From Vermamoeba vermiformis (Eukaryota; Tubulinea; Echinamoebida): a stretch of 64,000 bases of DNA. A program made the position numbers and the translations under genes. The notes below the pieces were generated by a model, which worked only from the letters and a program-made list of their open reading frames with translations, did no database searches and had not been told where the DNA came from. Shown here in pieces: positions 44,808 to 57,111 of the stretch. The DNA lies in contig JBEWZL010000263.1 in NCBI GenBank assembly GCA_045837725.1, positions 186,001 through 250,000 on the forward strand, given 5' to 3'. Within the stretch, counting starts at the first letter, position 1, and the number at the start of each line of letters is the position of its first letter.

Positions 44808-47800
44808 ATGGCAAAATTATTTGTAAAAACCAAAATGAATGAACAACCACAGCTAGGCGCCGAAAATTGCGACAAGAAGCGAAAAAATCCGTTTTCGGAC
44901 TCCTCCCAACCAAAGAGACGGAAAATGGATTCAGATTCGGAGGCTAGGATCAAAATGAACTCCTTAAATGACGAAAAAATGGAAGAAAATATGGGCGATA
45001 TTTTACCTTACGAAATATTAATTCAAATATTCCAAACTCTTTCTCCTGCGGATCGAGCCAAGGCATCTGTCACTTGTCATGCTTGGCGAACCACAGCGCA
45101 GGATGATTCTTTGGCCTGGTACCCTTTATCTCGGTACAGATTGACGGAATCTCTTAGTAACTACAGATATAATAAATTGAAAGCACCTGGCTCGTACAAA
45201 ACATTGATCGAAGCACGAACGGCGAACATCACTTCCGATCTGCAGTTTGATGGGATTTTGCAATACATTGGCGTAGATCCTTACAATCGAAGTAATCACT
45301 ATTACTGGGTAAGTCGGTTAATATTATCTAATATCGAACTAACATTTTAACAGGTCAAATTTAACTCTGAGATCCGTCTATTCAGCGGCACCTCCAAATT
45401 TATGTCTGACGATTGGAATTCTGATGCATATCGGTACTTTTTACACGAAGAGAAGCATCACTATGCACCTGGTGTATTTGAAATGATTATAAAAGGCGAA
45501 GTGAATGTCAGGAAGTACGCGTTGCTTTGGATTTGAATTGTTACTAACGTGGCTCAAAGAGTTGAACGGCGTGTGCGAAATGGAGAAACAATCGGACAAC
45601 GAGGAAGTTTGCTTAATATAGCAGCGAAGCATTTTTTGGACCAAGAAATGAAGCGCCAGCCGAAAAATAACTGGGAGAAAACTTATTTACGGCAAGGTTA
45701 CAATTCGTTATTGTCGTACACGCCACAGGTAGATATTATATATGACATTTCGGACTTTATTTTTGATGGCTTCAAATATTGCAGGTGGATGCAGTTGTGA
45801 CAGCCCAAAACGAGCGATTGCTCGGGGTCAAGTTGCACGACTACCAATTACGCGCCATAAATTTCATGGTGTCTGTCGAGCAAGAGCGCAAGCGTAAGGT
45901 TTAATCGTGCACGGTGTATGTAATAATTTTTTTCTTAGAACTGAAATTCTCTCCGTTGCTCTTCTTGCCGATGAGCTATTTGTTAGTCAATCCTTTAACC
46001 GCTGATAATTCGTTGGTTCTGCCCGAGGATGCTGAGAAGCACGATATGACGTTCACTGTGAAAGGTATGTTGACACGTGTCAATGGATCCACTGACATTA
46101 TGCGCTATCAGGCGGTGTTTTGGCAGATGAAATGGGCCTCGGAAAGTCACTCGAAGGTTCGTGCATGCATTTTTGATATCGTTCGTTGCTAATTTATGTA
46201 GTTTTGGGACTCATTTTACAACGTCCAATGATTCAAAAGCCCGATGAAGACAAGCTCTTCGTGTCCAAGGCCACACTAAGTAATCAACAGCCTTATTTTC
46301 ATCGTCACAATCTCTCACATATTCGTTAGTTTTTTGCCCCAATCACTTGGTCCAGCAGTGGCAAGATGAGATTGAAAAGCACACTCAACCCAAGCTGTCC
46401 GTGCTAACCATCACAACGATTCATCACGTCAAGAAGTACACGCCGCAAGATGTGATGGACGCTGACGTTGTGATCGCTAGTTACAATTTATTGCAAAATC
46501 GTAATTATCTCAAATATCCAAACGGCGAAGATGACGAGAAACCTGAACTTCATCCGAATCGCAGATTCCAACGGATCGACGCTTTATTGGAGGTAAGTAG
46601 CACCGTTTTATTAGTTTTACTAAGTTAACCTCGTGCACGATAGGAGAACCGTAAGAAAAAGAACGCTGAAACAGCTAAAGGAGTGATATTGGAGCACTAT
46701 TTATGGCACCGCATTGTGCTGGACGAAGGCCACGAAGTGATCAAAGAAGACAAGTTGGTTAAAATGCTGCACAATTTCAGCTGTACCCACAAATGGCTCG
46801 TCTCTGGCACGCCTTTTCCACGAGGGTCAGTCACTTTGAGTATTGTTTTCTTTGAACCTTTTTAACAATATGTAGGAGCGATATGTACAAAGTGAGACAT
46901 TGGCTCGACATTGCTATTCTCCAGGGCGGGGAGCAGGAGTACCCTCTTGGTGTCAACTACAGTTCCGTGTACTACATGCCAAATAACCTGGTGCCCGTCG
47001 AGTAAGTATTGCAAGAATGGATCATTTGACTCCGAATCAATTACTAAAGTACATCCTCCTAGTCGTGCTTTGGGCGATTTCTTTATTCAAAAGTTGCTGT
47101 GGAGAAACACAAAGGTATTAGAACTATAATTGAACGTGTCAACTGAACGAACATTACTTCTTAGAAAAGTGTCAATGTGGAGTATGAAATGGTTTCAGTG
47201 AAGGAAGAGATCAAGTCCGTTACATTTACGCCGCTAGAGAAAGCAATTCACAGCCATTTTTCATATTATTATTGCGACAAAGAGCAACGAGCCAGTTGTT
47301 GTGTCATGCAAAGTGAATGGGGCAAAACAAATGAAGAGCGCAAGAATTATTTCATTGCTTTAAGGCAAAAATGGATTAACGAGGTGCAAGGTGAGCTCGA
47401 CGAGTTGAATACAAAGCACCAGTTCTACAGTACGAAGTTGGAAAAGCGTAAAAAAGTGGACCCGACAAACACGGTTGGCTTGAACGCTGCAAATGACTTT
47501 ATGAGGAGCTATCCCGGATTTAACACCGCGTTAACTGAGCGATTAGCTCGGCATAAGGCGATTTTGAAAGAATTTCAAAGTTTGGTAAGATCCGGATCAA
47601 CAAACGAGCGGTAAAATATTAATAATTTTACTTATAGGAGCTCGATGAAGACAACGAAGAGGTAGGAATGGACATAATATATAATGTAATTGACAATTTT
47701 AGGGCCACACGACCAAACTACGCGAGCTGGTGTCGTACCTGAAAGAGCTGTTCGAGCGAGATCCGACAAAGCGTGTCATCATCTTCTCGCAGTACCACGG

Positions 47801-48272
47801 CTTCTTGGAACAAATAGGCAGAGAACTCACTGAGAACGATATTATGACCACTAATCTCAAAGGGTAAGATTCAAGTGTCAAACTTCGATTTTTGACATGT
47901 CAATCTGATTGTCGTGCCCTAGAAATGTGTATCAAAAGGCGAATGGATTGAGCAAGTTCAAGGCGGACAAATCAGCCGTCAAAGTGATGCTCATGAGCTT
48001 CAACAAGACCTCTTCGGGCACCAATCTGATCGAAGCCAGTCACGTGATCTTCATGGGTACGTATTCAATGAATATTATCACAGTACTGAAGCCATGCTGA
48101 ATGGGAATCAGATCCACTGAACAAGTCAGTCATGGAAGTCAAAGCGATCGAGTCTCAAGCCATTGGACGCGCACAGCGACAAGGACAGACGCAACCAGTC
48201 ACACTCGTTCGATTTCTGGTCGCTGATTCTGTCGAGACCGAAGTGCACGCCAGAAATACCAGAGTGAAGTGA
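44808..48272 (+). CDS. F-box / SNF2-family ATPase
   Basis: The N-terminus is basic with a likely nuclear localisation signal (QPKRRKMD). An F-box follows (ILPYEILIQIFQTLSPADRAKASVTCHAWR). The SNF2 ATPase core has Walker A in GGVLADEMGLGKSLE (assembled across the intron ending ~46112), CPNHLVQQW, the Walker B variant IVLDEGHEV (DEGH) and WLVSGTPF. Between lobes lies a ~200-aa insert, and the second lobe has VIIFSQY and the motif VI AIGRAQRQGQTQPVTLVRF. About 12 short introns are present. Related F-box/SNF2 proteins exist in plants (Arabidopsis At3g54460) and a few protists. The architecture suggests a chromatin or stalled-complex remodeler tied to SCF ubiquitylation. No RING finger is visible, in contrast to SHPRH/Rad5 relatives. 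Some exon borders (near 45510, 46990 and 47050) are tentative. Confidence 0.85.
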
Positions 48273-48526
48273 AGACTATATGAATATGTAGTAGCATATT
48301 GTAATAAAACACAGAATCAATACATTCGCTAGATCCGGGCCCGATGCCAATTATTTTCTTGCTCTCAAAGCGAATAGGCTTCTGATGTGAATCCACGTAA
48401 TGTTGGCACAGCCTTTGAGGGCGTAGTGAATTTTATGTGACATACGCAATTCACACGCAGGCGGATATTTTATCGGCAAAAACAACGACAGAATCTTTAT
48501 AATTTCGTACACAAGTAACACCACAC

Positions 48527-50876
48527 ATGAATCGTGTAGTATTAGTGTCGTGCTTATTAATTTTAGCTAGCTTAGCCAGCGCTGAGTGGAGTAAGTAATT
48601 TGTTTAATACGGACTATTGGATCTGCTCGTTAACGAATCAAATTGAATAGCGCTTCCACTGCCATTCGTATCGAATGTATTCAGCTCATCAATGGTTCTT
48701 CAAAGAGAGCCTCAAAGGTAACCCGATCCACTCAAATAGATCGTTACACTACATTGATCCCACGAAACAATTCTTTTAACATTATTTCGCAGCGCAAAAA
48801 TATGGGGATGGTCTAAAGTAGCAGATAAAGTGAATTTGACGCTTACTGATGCCTCGCAGAACAGCGAATACTACGAGGCAACTGCTGGCTCGGATGGCAA
48901 GTAAGTTGGACCATTTAAAACAGAGTCGGGCATCCGTGTATTTAAATCTATTAATCGTACCGATCCCCGCTTTATTTATTAATTTATACTAACGCGTCAA
49001 TCTCGCTGTATTTGACATTCGATTGACATGATCTCGTATCAACTTCAGATGGCTCATCACCTTATCGCCGAAACAAGCTGGTATGATACGGCTGTGATTA
49101 TTTATGAATTGTTTTAGCTAACTGAAAGCAGGCGGTCCTTATTCAATCGTGATCCAAGGAGCCGCGGGAAACAGCTCAACATTGACAGATGTGCTGTTTG
49201 GTGACGTTTATTGGTGCTCTGGACAATCAAATATGGAGGCAAGAATGATTTAAAGGATAATTTAACCACTAATTCAGCCACCCTAATTGTTTATTGTAGT
49301 TCTCTCTATCGGCCGCATTCAACGGAACAGCCGCTGCAGCCGTGGCAGGAAACTACACGAACATCAGATTGATCCGCGTGCCTCGCATTAACTACCCCGT
49401 GCCTTATGTACGTTATACTTCGAGATACTTGTAGCTGTCATTGTTGACACCTGTCATCATTACTAGGATTTGTGGAGCCCCAATCCCGTGCTCAATGCCA
49501 CTACTCGCTGGTACCAAGCAGCTACCAGCGTCGTGTCGAGTTTCAGCGCAGTGTGCTGGTGGAATGCAGTGCACATGTCAGACGAGTTGAACAACACTGT
49601 GCCGATCGGTCTCATTGGCAACTACTGGGGCGGCACTGCTATTGAGCGCTGGTTGAGTCCTCAGTTGTACAACGCTTCAGGGTGTGCGGGCCAAAGCACT
49701 TTCATCGACAATCAAGCGACCATCTTCAACGCAATGGTGTACCCGTTCATTCCCATGGCACTCAAGTCCATGTACTGGTACCAAGGTGAAGCTAACGGCG
49801 GTGCTCCAGACTACTACAAGTGCATTCTGCCCAAGTTTGTTGCTGACTACCGCACTCTGTTCAACTCAGGTACGTGATCTGCTGCAACCTATCGATTCTT
49901 TCACAGTTTTAACCTAAGGCCTTGTACACAGACATGCCGTTCACGTTCGTGCAACTAGCTCCCATGAACTACACGGGAGATTTCTGGCCCAAGTTTAGAG
50001 CGATGCAATACGACGCGTCGTTGTTGATCGACAAATCGTGCCTCGTCAGCACTACTGACCTCGGTGACTTGGACTCAGGCGGAGGTCCTATTGTACGTAT
50101 TAAGAGTCGTTCTTAAGGCACAACTGACATAGTTGATAGCACCCTCGTATTAAAGAGCCTGTTGGCTATCGTGCTTCCTTGTGCACAAGAAGACTTGTGT
50201 ACGGCAAGAGCGGTGTTTGGAACGGTCCTTTGCCTTTGGTACGGTACTTTAGTACGACGAAACACGTTGTAATCTATCCTCTTAGTGTGCTACAGCTAGT
50301 AACGACACGAATGAGATCACAGTGTCATTTGTTAAAGACACGATTGGCACTGTAAGTAACACTTTCCGGTCAACTTTTTTACAGCTTCTGACGAATGACA
50401 GGGTCTGGTATTCAATGAGCCTTATTGTCCTAATGGCTACGGACTAGCAACCTGTGGCTTGCCCTGGTCGGTGTACAACGGCACGGCGTGGTACAATGCA
50501 ACATTCACAATGAGTGACGACAAGACTCAAGTGATTTTGAGCGGTGATTATATCATCTCAAAGTACGTGCCATGCAATTAACTGGCTTGATTGAGCACTA
50601 ATGATCTTTATCAATAGCCAATCTACGATTCAAATCCGTTACGCGTGGGGTTCGTACTCACAAGCAACGCTGTTCAACTCGGCCAATGTCGCATCACCAG
50701 TGTTCGCCATCAAGCTGTCAGAGTGTCCTGTCGAACCACCACTCGTCGAGCCACCACTCGTCGAGACCCCGCAGAGTCCGTCGAACTCTCCTTCTGCGCA
50801 CGCCAGCAGCGCAGTTACCATACTGTCACTCGCCAGCTTGCCTTTTGTATTGCTGGTCCTTGCGTTCCTTGCTTAA
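48527..50876 (+). CDS. Sialate O-acetylesterase-like SASA-domain protein, GPI-type
   Basis: Signal peptide MNRVVLVSCLLILASLAS. The SGNH-type esterase nucleophile motif is YWCSGQSNME (~49210-49237). Downstream are IGLIGNYWGGTAIERW, MYWYQGEANGG and the His-containing HPRIKEPVGYR (~50140-50175), which are signatures of the SASA/SIAE family that removes 9-O-acetyl groups from sialic acids, or acetyl groups from xylan in microbes. The C-terminus has Pro-rich repeats (VEPPLVEPPLVETP) and a hydrophobic tail with no basic residue after it (TILSLASLPFVLLVLAFLA), so GPI anchoring is likely. About ten introns of ~45-140 nt are present. A surface-exposed deacetylase that acts on food-derived glycans would fit a phagotroph; that part is inference. 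Confidence 0.88.
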
Positions 50877-51581
50877 GTTAGTAAACCTCGAGCTTTATCG
50901 GCAACCACGTAGAAGGTATCAATACAACGTGTTATTAGAATGTTTTGTTTGTGTTAATATCATAGGCAATTTCGATGCGATTTCATCCGGTCATACTTGA
51001 CAAGCAGCTCCATCACTCACGTTGGTAAACACCACAAGGGACTGCAGATGTGTTGCAGCTAATAATAATTCATCGTTCAAATATTATTCCAGATCGAGTA
51101 ATTAACATAATCTTTCGACCGAGCTAATGCATCACCATAACTTCGCTATGATAAGATATTATCAATTATTTTCTAGCAGGCGCGTTCACTCAAGCCTTGA
51201 GTAACACAAAGGACCCATCTTGATCTGGTATGATTTTTCTTCCTCGATCACTTCTTGCGTAAGTGCTCCGTTAAAGATTAATGGCTATTAGTAATATTAA
51301 CGATGCTTTAATAATAACTGTAATAATTATTTTGTATTACTACTCACTATTAATTATTTTAGGAGCGTCAAGCAAAAACAGATCCACCGGGGTGCGTCTG
51401 AATTTGCCAAAACGTAAATATTTTTGCCATTTTTATGAAGTAGATACGATGAGACTTTTGTCGTTGTTCGGACTGGCTTTTGGTCCGCCTGGATTGCGCG
51501 AAAAAATCTTGCGCAATTTTTCACCTAAGTTAAAAGTGTTTCAGTTTCTCTTAACTATTGTCATTTGACAATAAATTTAAG
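50877..51581. other. Intergenic, no supported gene
   Basis: About 700 bp between two membrane-protein genes. An open frame near 51281-51568 is hydrophobic and low in complexity, and I see no homology in it. It is probably promoter and UTR sequence. Confidence 0.45.
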
Positions 51582-54500
51582 ATGAGTGGACGAGGCTATA
51601 CTGACGAAGAAGCAAAAGGTAAGATGTCAAAATTTTAATCGCGAATCTGATTCTTGAAAACGAAGGGCTGCTGAATGGAGAAGGTCCTAAAAGCCGGCGA
51701 ATGAGCTTTGGAGCGAAGGCAAGTTGATGACAAGCCTATTGCAAAGTTAAATAACGAGATTTTCAGATCGCGATCGCCGTTGCAATTGTCGCGGTTGTTG
51801 CAGGAGCGACAGTTGGTATTGTCTTTTGGGCTAAAAGTGATCGTCCTGATTTTCAGCAAATGATGTTCGATGCTATTGATCCAAACGGCATCAAAAGTAC
51901 GATGAAAGAACTTAGTTCTTACCCGCATATTGCTGGATCTCCTGAAAACTATCAAGCTGCAGAATGGGTCAAAAATAAGTACGACAATAATAGTCCATAT
52001 ATCTGTTGTCTAATTATCGACTAGATTCATCGAACATGGCATCCCAGAAGTCTGGATCGAGTCTTATCCAGTATTACTCAATTATCCGCTTGACCGTGTT
52101 GTTAATTTAGTCGGCGGTGCTTCTCAGAACTATTCATGCGTCATGGAAGAGAAAGTAAGCCTTTATTATTTAATTTCCGAACTTATTTCAAAAATACACT
52201 GCCTAATTTGGAAATCATTATTAATGGTGGCACTTATAGTCATATCAAAGCATTGATGGCACGTCAGGAGATCCGCGAGCAGTTCCGCCGTTCAGTGGCT
52301 ATTCTGCTTCGGGTGATGTCACTGCTGAGCTCGTATTTGCTAATTATGGACGTATTGAAGACTACCTTTATCTCGATAAGAACAATATTCCAATTAAGTA
52401 CGCAAATTAATATTTTTTCTGTTGGATCTGACTAATTTCTGATGTTTAGGGACAAAATTGTTATTGTCCGTTATGACAAGATTTTCCGCGGCGACAAAGT
52501 GCACATGGCCGAGCAGCGAGGAGCAGCAGGCGTATTGATCTATCACGACCCAGCTGATGACGTACACGGCACGGTCTATCCTTACGGTCCGTGGCGTGCT
52601 CCGACGAGTGTGCAGCGCGGCACAGTGTGGATCGGCAATGGTGATCCGACCACGCCCGGCTACCCTTCAACACCGTACAGCCCGCGCTTGAACTTGAATC
52701 AGACCCGCGACGCTGCATTGAACCTGTGAGTGATGGGAAGTCACTAGTATTCATTCACTAACCTCGCTTTAGGAACACTCCGCTGCCTTCAATTCCTGTT
52801 CAGCCACTCGGATACGCCGATGCAGAGCCACTGTTGCGAGGTAAGCGAGACAGTATGACGTACGAAGCCATACCTAATACCTCGAAACAACAGCCATTGG
52901 TGGCCATGCTATTCCGTCTGCGGACTGGCAAGGAGGTCTCAACTTCACTTATCACATTGGGCCTGGCCCCGCCATAGTACACATGAAGTAAGAATGATAT
53001 TAGTATCATTGCACGTGTTTATTATAACATCTATTCAATAGACTCGAAATGAACTTCACGATTGTCAACATCCACAACGTGTTCGCAAAAATTCCTGGTG
53101 AAATCGAGCCCGATCGTATGGTCCTCGCTGGAAGTCACAGAGATGCGTGGGTAAGTTAGTAGCAGTCTGTGTTAATATCGCTAATATCTCCAGACATTCG
53201 GAGCTACGGATCCGATCAGCGGAACTTCGAACATGCTCGAAGCAGCCAAGGGCCTTGGCAAGATTTACGCGAATGGTAATGCATTGTATTCTCTAAGTAT
53301 AATCATTGGATATTGACGAGCTAGTACAGGCTGGAGGCCTCGTCGTTCAATTGTGATGTGTTCGTGGGACGGCGAAGAGTACGGTCTAATTGGCTCGGTT
53401 GAATTCACTGACTTGCACTTCAAAGAGCTCACTGAACGAGCGGTCATCTACATGAACATGGACCCCGGCGTAAGTAATCAAGTCGATTTGACGGTTGAGT
53501 TGACACGTGTCAAATGTAGGTCTACGGCATCGACTTCTTCGGTGCTTCAGGCACACCCAACCTCCGTCAAATGATGGTTGAAGTGACGAAACAGGTGCCG
53601 GGGCCTAGTGCGAGCAATGCACCAACGACAGTGTTTGATTTGTGGAGCAAGGGAGGCAATGACTCCCGCACCAACTTGCCTACTTTCGGCACATTGGGCG
53701 CTGGTTCTGATTACGGTGGCTTCTTACAGGTACTTTTGATTTATTATTGGCCATCACTTCGGCATGACTTCTGACATCATTGACAGCGCGTCGGAGTTCC
53801 TAGTTTGGACATTAGTTTCCAAAGTTTTGATGGCGCGTACATTGCTGGCGCGTATCACTCCAACTACGACAGCTTTTACTACTTCAATCAGTGGCTCGAT
53901 TCCAAGTACGAATACTCAGCCAGTCTGACCAAAGTGTTCGGACTCGTCCTCAAAACTTACAGCGGTAAGTCCACTTATTTTTGCCTTACATTCGCGAAAC
54001 TTACTCTTTCATTTAGAATCTGTCGTACTGCCGTTTAACTACGGAGATTACGCAGGAGATTTAACTGCGTTTGTTGCTCAACTCGAACAAGGGGCACAGC
54101 AGACTTTCAACAAAACTTACGAAGAGTTCCAAATCATCAAGAGCGCTGTAAGTTGGAGCACAAGTTTGAGGACTATATTCATATGATCTTATATTAGGTT
54201 TATCGCTTTGCGAATTGCACGCAACAAGTTCAAAATGACATCAATAAGTACTCCGCATTGGCGAAGGATGACAAGGAATATGCGTTGCAAATCAGACAAT
54301 TGAATGATCGATTAATGCTCACTGAGCGTGCTTTCATCGATTACAATGGCTTGCCTGGTGCTCCGTTCTTCAGACACGTGGTTTATGGTACAAAATTTTA
54401 TCAATTTTATTCGCTTACTTTGAGCTAATGCACAGTTATTCAATAGCGCCAAGCAAGTATAATGAGTATTATGGCCAAGCCTTCCCGGCAATCTCAGACT

Positions 54501-54598
54501 CTATCTACGTTCGAAATGAAACAGCGATGCTTTGGGCCGTGCGATACAATTCATTGTTTGTTGATGGCGCAACAGCATTTTTATGTCCAAAATTTTGA
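51582..54598 (+). CDS. Glutamate carboxypeptidase II-like M28 metallopeptidase (PSMA/NAALADase family)
   Basis: A short cytosolic N-terminus, then a signal-anchor helix (AIAVAIVAVVAGATVGIVFW, ~51785-51840), makes a type II membrane protein. The PA domain includes VIVRYDKIFRGDKV and GAAGVLIYHDP. The M28 active site keeps all zinc ligands by alignment to human GCPII: GSHRDAW (His), ATDPISGTSN (bridging Asp), SWDGEEYGLIGS (catalytic Glu and ligand Glu), NMDPG (Asp) and AGAYHSNYDSF (His). The dimerisation domain has HVVYAPSKYNEYYGQAFP. The enzyme class hydrolyses N-acetyl-Asp-Glu or folyl-poly-gamma-Glu. The second intron (51770-51829 region start GCAAGT) is a GC-AG intron. A 54-bp piece (53805-53858), coding around the last zinc His, recurs inverted at 61971-62024. 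Stop TGA at 54596-54598. Confidence 0.93.
53805..53858 (+). repeat. 54-bp repeat, copy 1 (within M28 peptidase exon)
   Basis: Begins TTGGACATTAGTTTCC and ends GGCGCGTATCAC. It encodes LDISFQSFDGAYIAGAYH of the peptidase. It is identical base for base to the reverse complement of 61971-62024. This is the original copy, judged by its place in the conserved protein. Confidence 0.93.
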
Positions 54599-55090
54599 GC
54601 TTAATGTTCTAATAAAATCCATTTAGATGCTTAAAGCGAAGGTGCAGCAAGAACTATTGTTACATAAATGGGACTTGATGTAGGGTCAAATCAACGAAGG
54701 AAAATTCCTTTATAAAAATAAAAAGAGTTGCTATATTTAGAAATCAAAGAAAAAGGCATGTACATTCGGAAAACCCGAACGTACGCAATTACGGTACGAC
54801 AATACAACAGCAGTTGAGTTCATACATAGTGTTCGGTATGTTACCAACGTAAAACGAAGCAAAATTAAATTTACGAGAATTCAGATCGTAGAAAAGCTTT
54901 TAAAGAACTCTTTAAACTCTATCGTTTTAAGCTGAAATTACCTTAAATATTTTAATCAGAGGTTTAAAATTTAGAGCATTGAACGAACAAAAGTGTACTA
55001 AAACCAAGTACAAATACTGAAAACAATTTAGGGATAATTTTTAAAATATTAATCTACCATATTAATAAGTAGTATTTTAGAGTACCAGTA
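54599..55090. other. Intergenic, with a strong hairpin at 54760-54784
   Basis: AT-rich stretch with no gene. GTACATTCGG and CCGAACGTAC (one mismatch) form a 10-bp stem with a 5-nt loop at 54760-54784, about 160 bp after the stop of the peptidase gene. Confidence 0.45.
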
Positions 55091-55705
55091 ATGGGCCAAG
55101 AGAATAAACGGCAACCGAAATCCGATTGCGTCGGCAACGTTTTAGCTAAAATTAGTACTGTGGTTATTCCTATTCTGATTGTCGGTCACGACAAGGTGGG
55201 CAAGACCTCATTAATTAGGAGATTCGTGTTTGGCGACAATTTGGAAGAATCTAATGCAGATGCGGATGCATCCACTAATGGTCTCCGAAAAAGAATAGCA
55301 GTCGACAACACTCCTCAAACACTGGAGTTATTCGATGAAGTAGGTGGACATAATTACGACGTAGAGGCACTTCATACAGCCATCAAGAACGTAGAAGCCT
55401 TTGTGATCGTGTACGAAGTGGATTCGCCGCTCAGTTTTGAAAAAGTGCAAGAGAAATACAACCTTATTGAGAGCGTTACTGAAGGCACTTCAGCGCCTAT
55501 AGTCATTGCAGCCAACAAAGCCGACACGGACAAATTCCATTGGAAGGTCAGTACCGAGCAAGGTAAAAGCTTAGCGGATCGGATGGCGCACGGCGAATAC
55601 ATCGAAGTGAGTGCCAAGAGCGGGCATAATGTCAACAAGTTGTTTGAACGCGTTGGAGAGCTCGCTGTAATTAAGAGAAGACCGCCGCCGCCTCTGAAGA
55701 ATTAG
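55091..55705 (+). CDS. Ras-like small GTPase without C-terminal Cys
   Basis: A single exon of 204 aa. G1 is GHDKVGKTS. The G3 motif is DEVGG where DTAGQ is usual; G4 is ANKAD and G5 VSAKS. The effector region (DNLEESNADADASTNGLRK) is acidic and lacks the usual switch I Thr environment. The C-terminus (VIKRRPPPPLKN) has no CaaX or Cys, so prenylation is not expected. The MGQENKR start has Gly2 and could in principle be myristoylated, but position 6 is not Ser/Thr. Loss of the catalytic Gln in G3 suggests a slow or GAP-insensitive GTPase; that is inference. It lies alone between long AT-rich spacers. Confidence 0.82.
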   Translation: MGQENKRQPKSDCVGNVLAKISTVVIPILIVGHDKVGKTSLIRRFVFGDNLEESNADADASTNGLRKRIAVDNTPQTLELFDEVGGHNYDVEALHTAIKNVEAFVIVYEVDSPLSFEKVQEKYNLIESVTEGTSAPIVIAANKADTDKFHWKVSTEQGKSLADRMAHGEYIEVSAKSGHNVNKLFERVGELAVIKRRPPPPLKN

Positions 55706-56053
55706 AACGAGCGAAGAAGATGCTCTGTTGCTGTTAATAATATTGTATATAGGATTTTCATCGATTTTGTAAGATGTACAACAACATTGAATAGTTTTAA
55801 AACAATAATTTTGATGCCAGATCAAGCTCGCTACAAATGGCGCGGTGGTTTCCAGCATTGAAATCGATTAAAACAAAAATTAAACGATCTGTTATCATTA
55901 ACGATATTTTATTCGCGAATAAAAGGGTGGTTATTTACAGGGTAAACGGGATTTGGGTTGATAAATTAGATTTGCGCCGATTGTCTATTAAAATTATGAC
56001 GATTATCGTAATAATTTTGTTATTGTATTGTGGTTCGGCATATTCGTATGTAC

Positions 56054-56674
56054 TTAATCGTTCTTGATAATACCACTGTTGTGGATTTCAAGAGGAGGAT
56101 ATCCAAACAAAGTGCGAATCTTGTTATTAACAATAGCAAAAGGTCCGTGACCAGCATAAGTAGCATATCCTAACAGCATAGCAACGGTAGCAGCTTGACC
56201 GTAAACTCTGAAAGCCATACCTAAGCGAAGAGGGATTAATAAATTGGATCACAGTGAGTTCATTTGAAATATTCCGGATAAAAATATGACAGTAATTGCA
56301 TCGTGCGCCTAATAGAAATAATGGTAATAATATTGCTGTAGAAATTAATTTAAGCACGGGATCTAGAATTGAAAAATTTTGTGACACGGCAATTACCTCG
56401 CGCGCTTTGTTGCTTGTTGCCAGACATCATAGAAAACATTCCGTAGCCGAGGACACCAGCAGTAGCAGCCATACCTATTTTAATTAATTTGTCAGAATAA
56501 ATCCAAGCCGAGTGGAAATATTTCATTTCGGGATGTGCTTCTCAATGCCGCGGCATACTTACCAATGCCGACGAATGGTGTTCGCTTAAGAGTGTCCGAG
56601 ACACTGTGGGTTTGAACTTCGGCGCGGTCGCCGTATTCGCGCTGAGGAGTAAGAATACCGCTGTTTTTGCTCAT
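56054..56674 (-). CDS. HIG1-domain mitochondrial protein (HIGD/RCF1-like)
   Basis: Three exons: 56674-~56562, ~56474-56395 and ~56220-56054. The HIG1 domain reads KRTPFVGIG, then MAATAGVLGYGMFSMMSGN, then ARGMAFRVYGQAATVAMLLGYATYAG. It comprises two transmembrane helices and the RxxxQxxT-type motif shared by HIGD1A and Rcf1. This family sits in the inner mitochondrial membrane and assists cytochrome c oxidase and supercomplex assembly. The C-terminal extension ends in NSGIIKND. Length (~135 aa) is typical of Rcf1-like members. Confidence 0.88.
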
Positions 56675-57111
56675 GATTAGATGTGGTTTTTGTTTCGTAA
56701 GAAATTGACGTGTGGTGTCGTCTTCTTTTGTTTGGTGAATATTTGGCCCAAAAATTTGCTTAAATATCCGTTTTTTTGAAGCGCCGCTCGGAAAATCAGC
56801 TGACTATTCATGAAAAAAATGGCAAGTCACACCGACCGGAGATTCGATTGCAATTGTTATTCGTGAGTTAAGAAGACCACTGTTTGATGATCTGATGTTC
56901 GTAGAGCAATTTCAATGTCTTGTTCGTGCCGTGGGTTCTCTGGTTAGATTTGACCTTTTTCAAACTCCGTGAATGACAGCTAACTCCGTAAATTGGTTCT
57001 GCAAGCCCGTTGAAATATTTGCTGTAGGATAAAGGAGTCAATTGTTGAATATTAGCGCTGCCGGATTAATGCGGCCTCGAAAAGTTCGTTCTTCTTTTTT
57101 GTTTTTCTGTT

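Noticed and set aside
51281-51568. Open frame with hydrophobic N-terminus upstream of the peptidase gene
   Set aside because: Low complexity, no recognisable domain, ends just before the peptidase start; most likely promoter/UTR.
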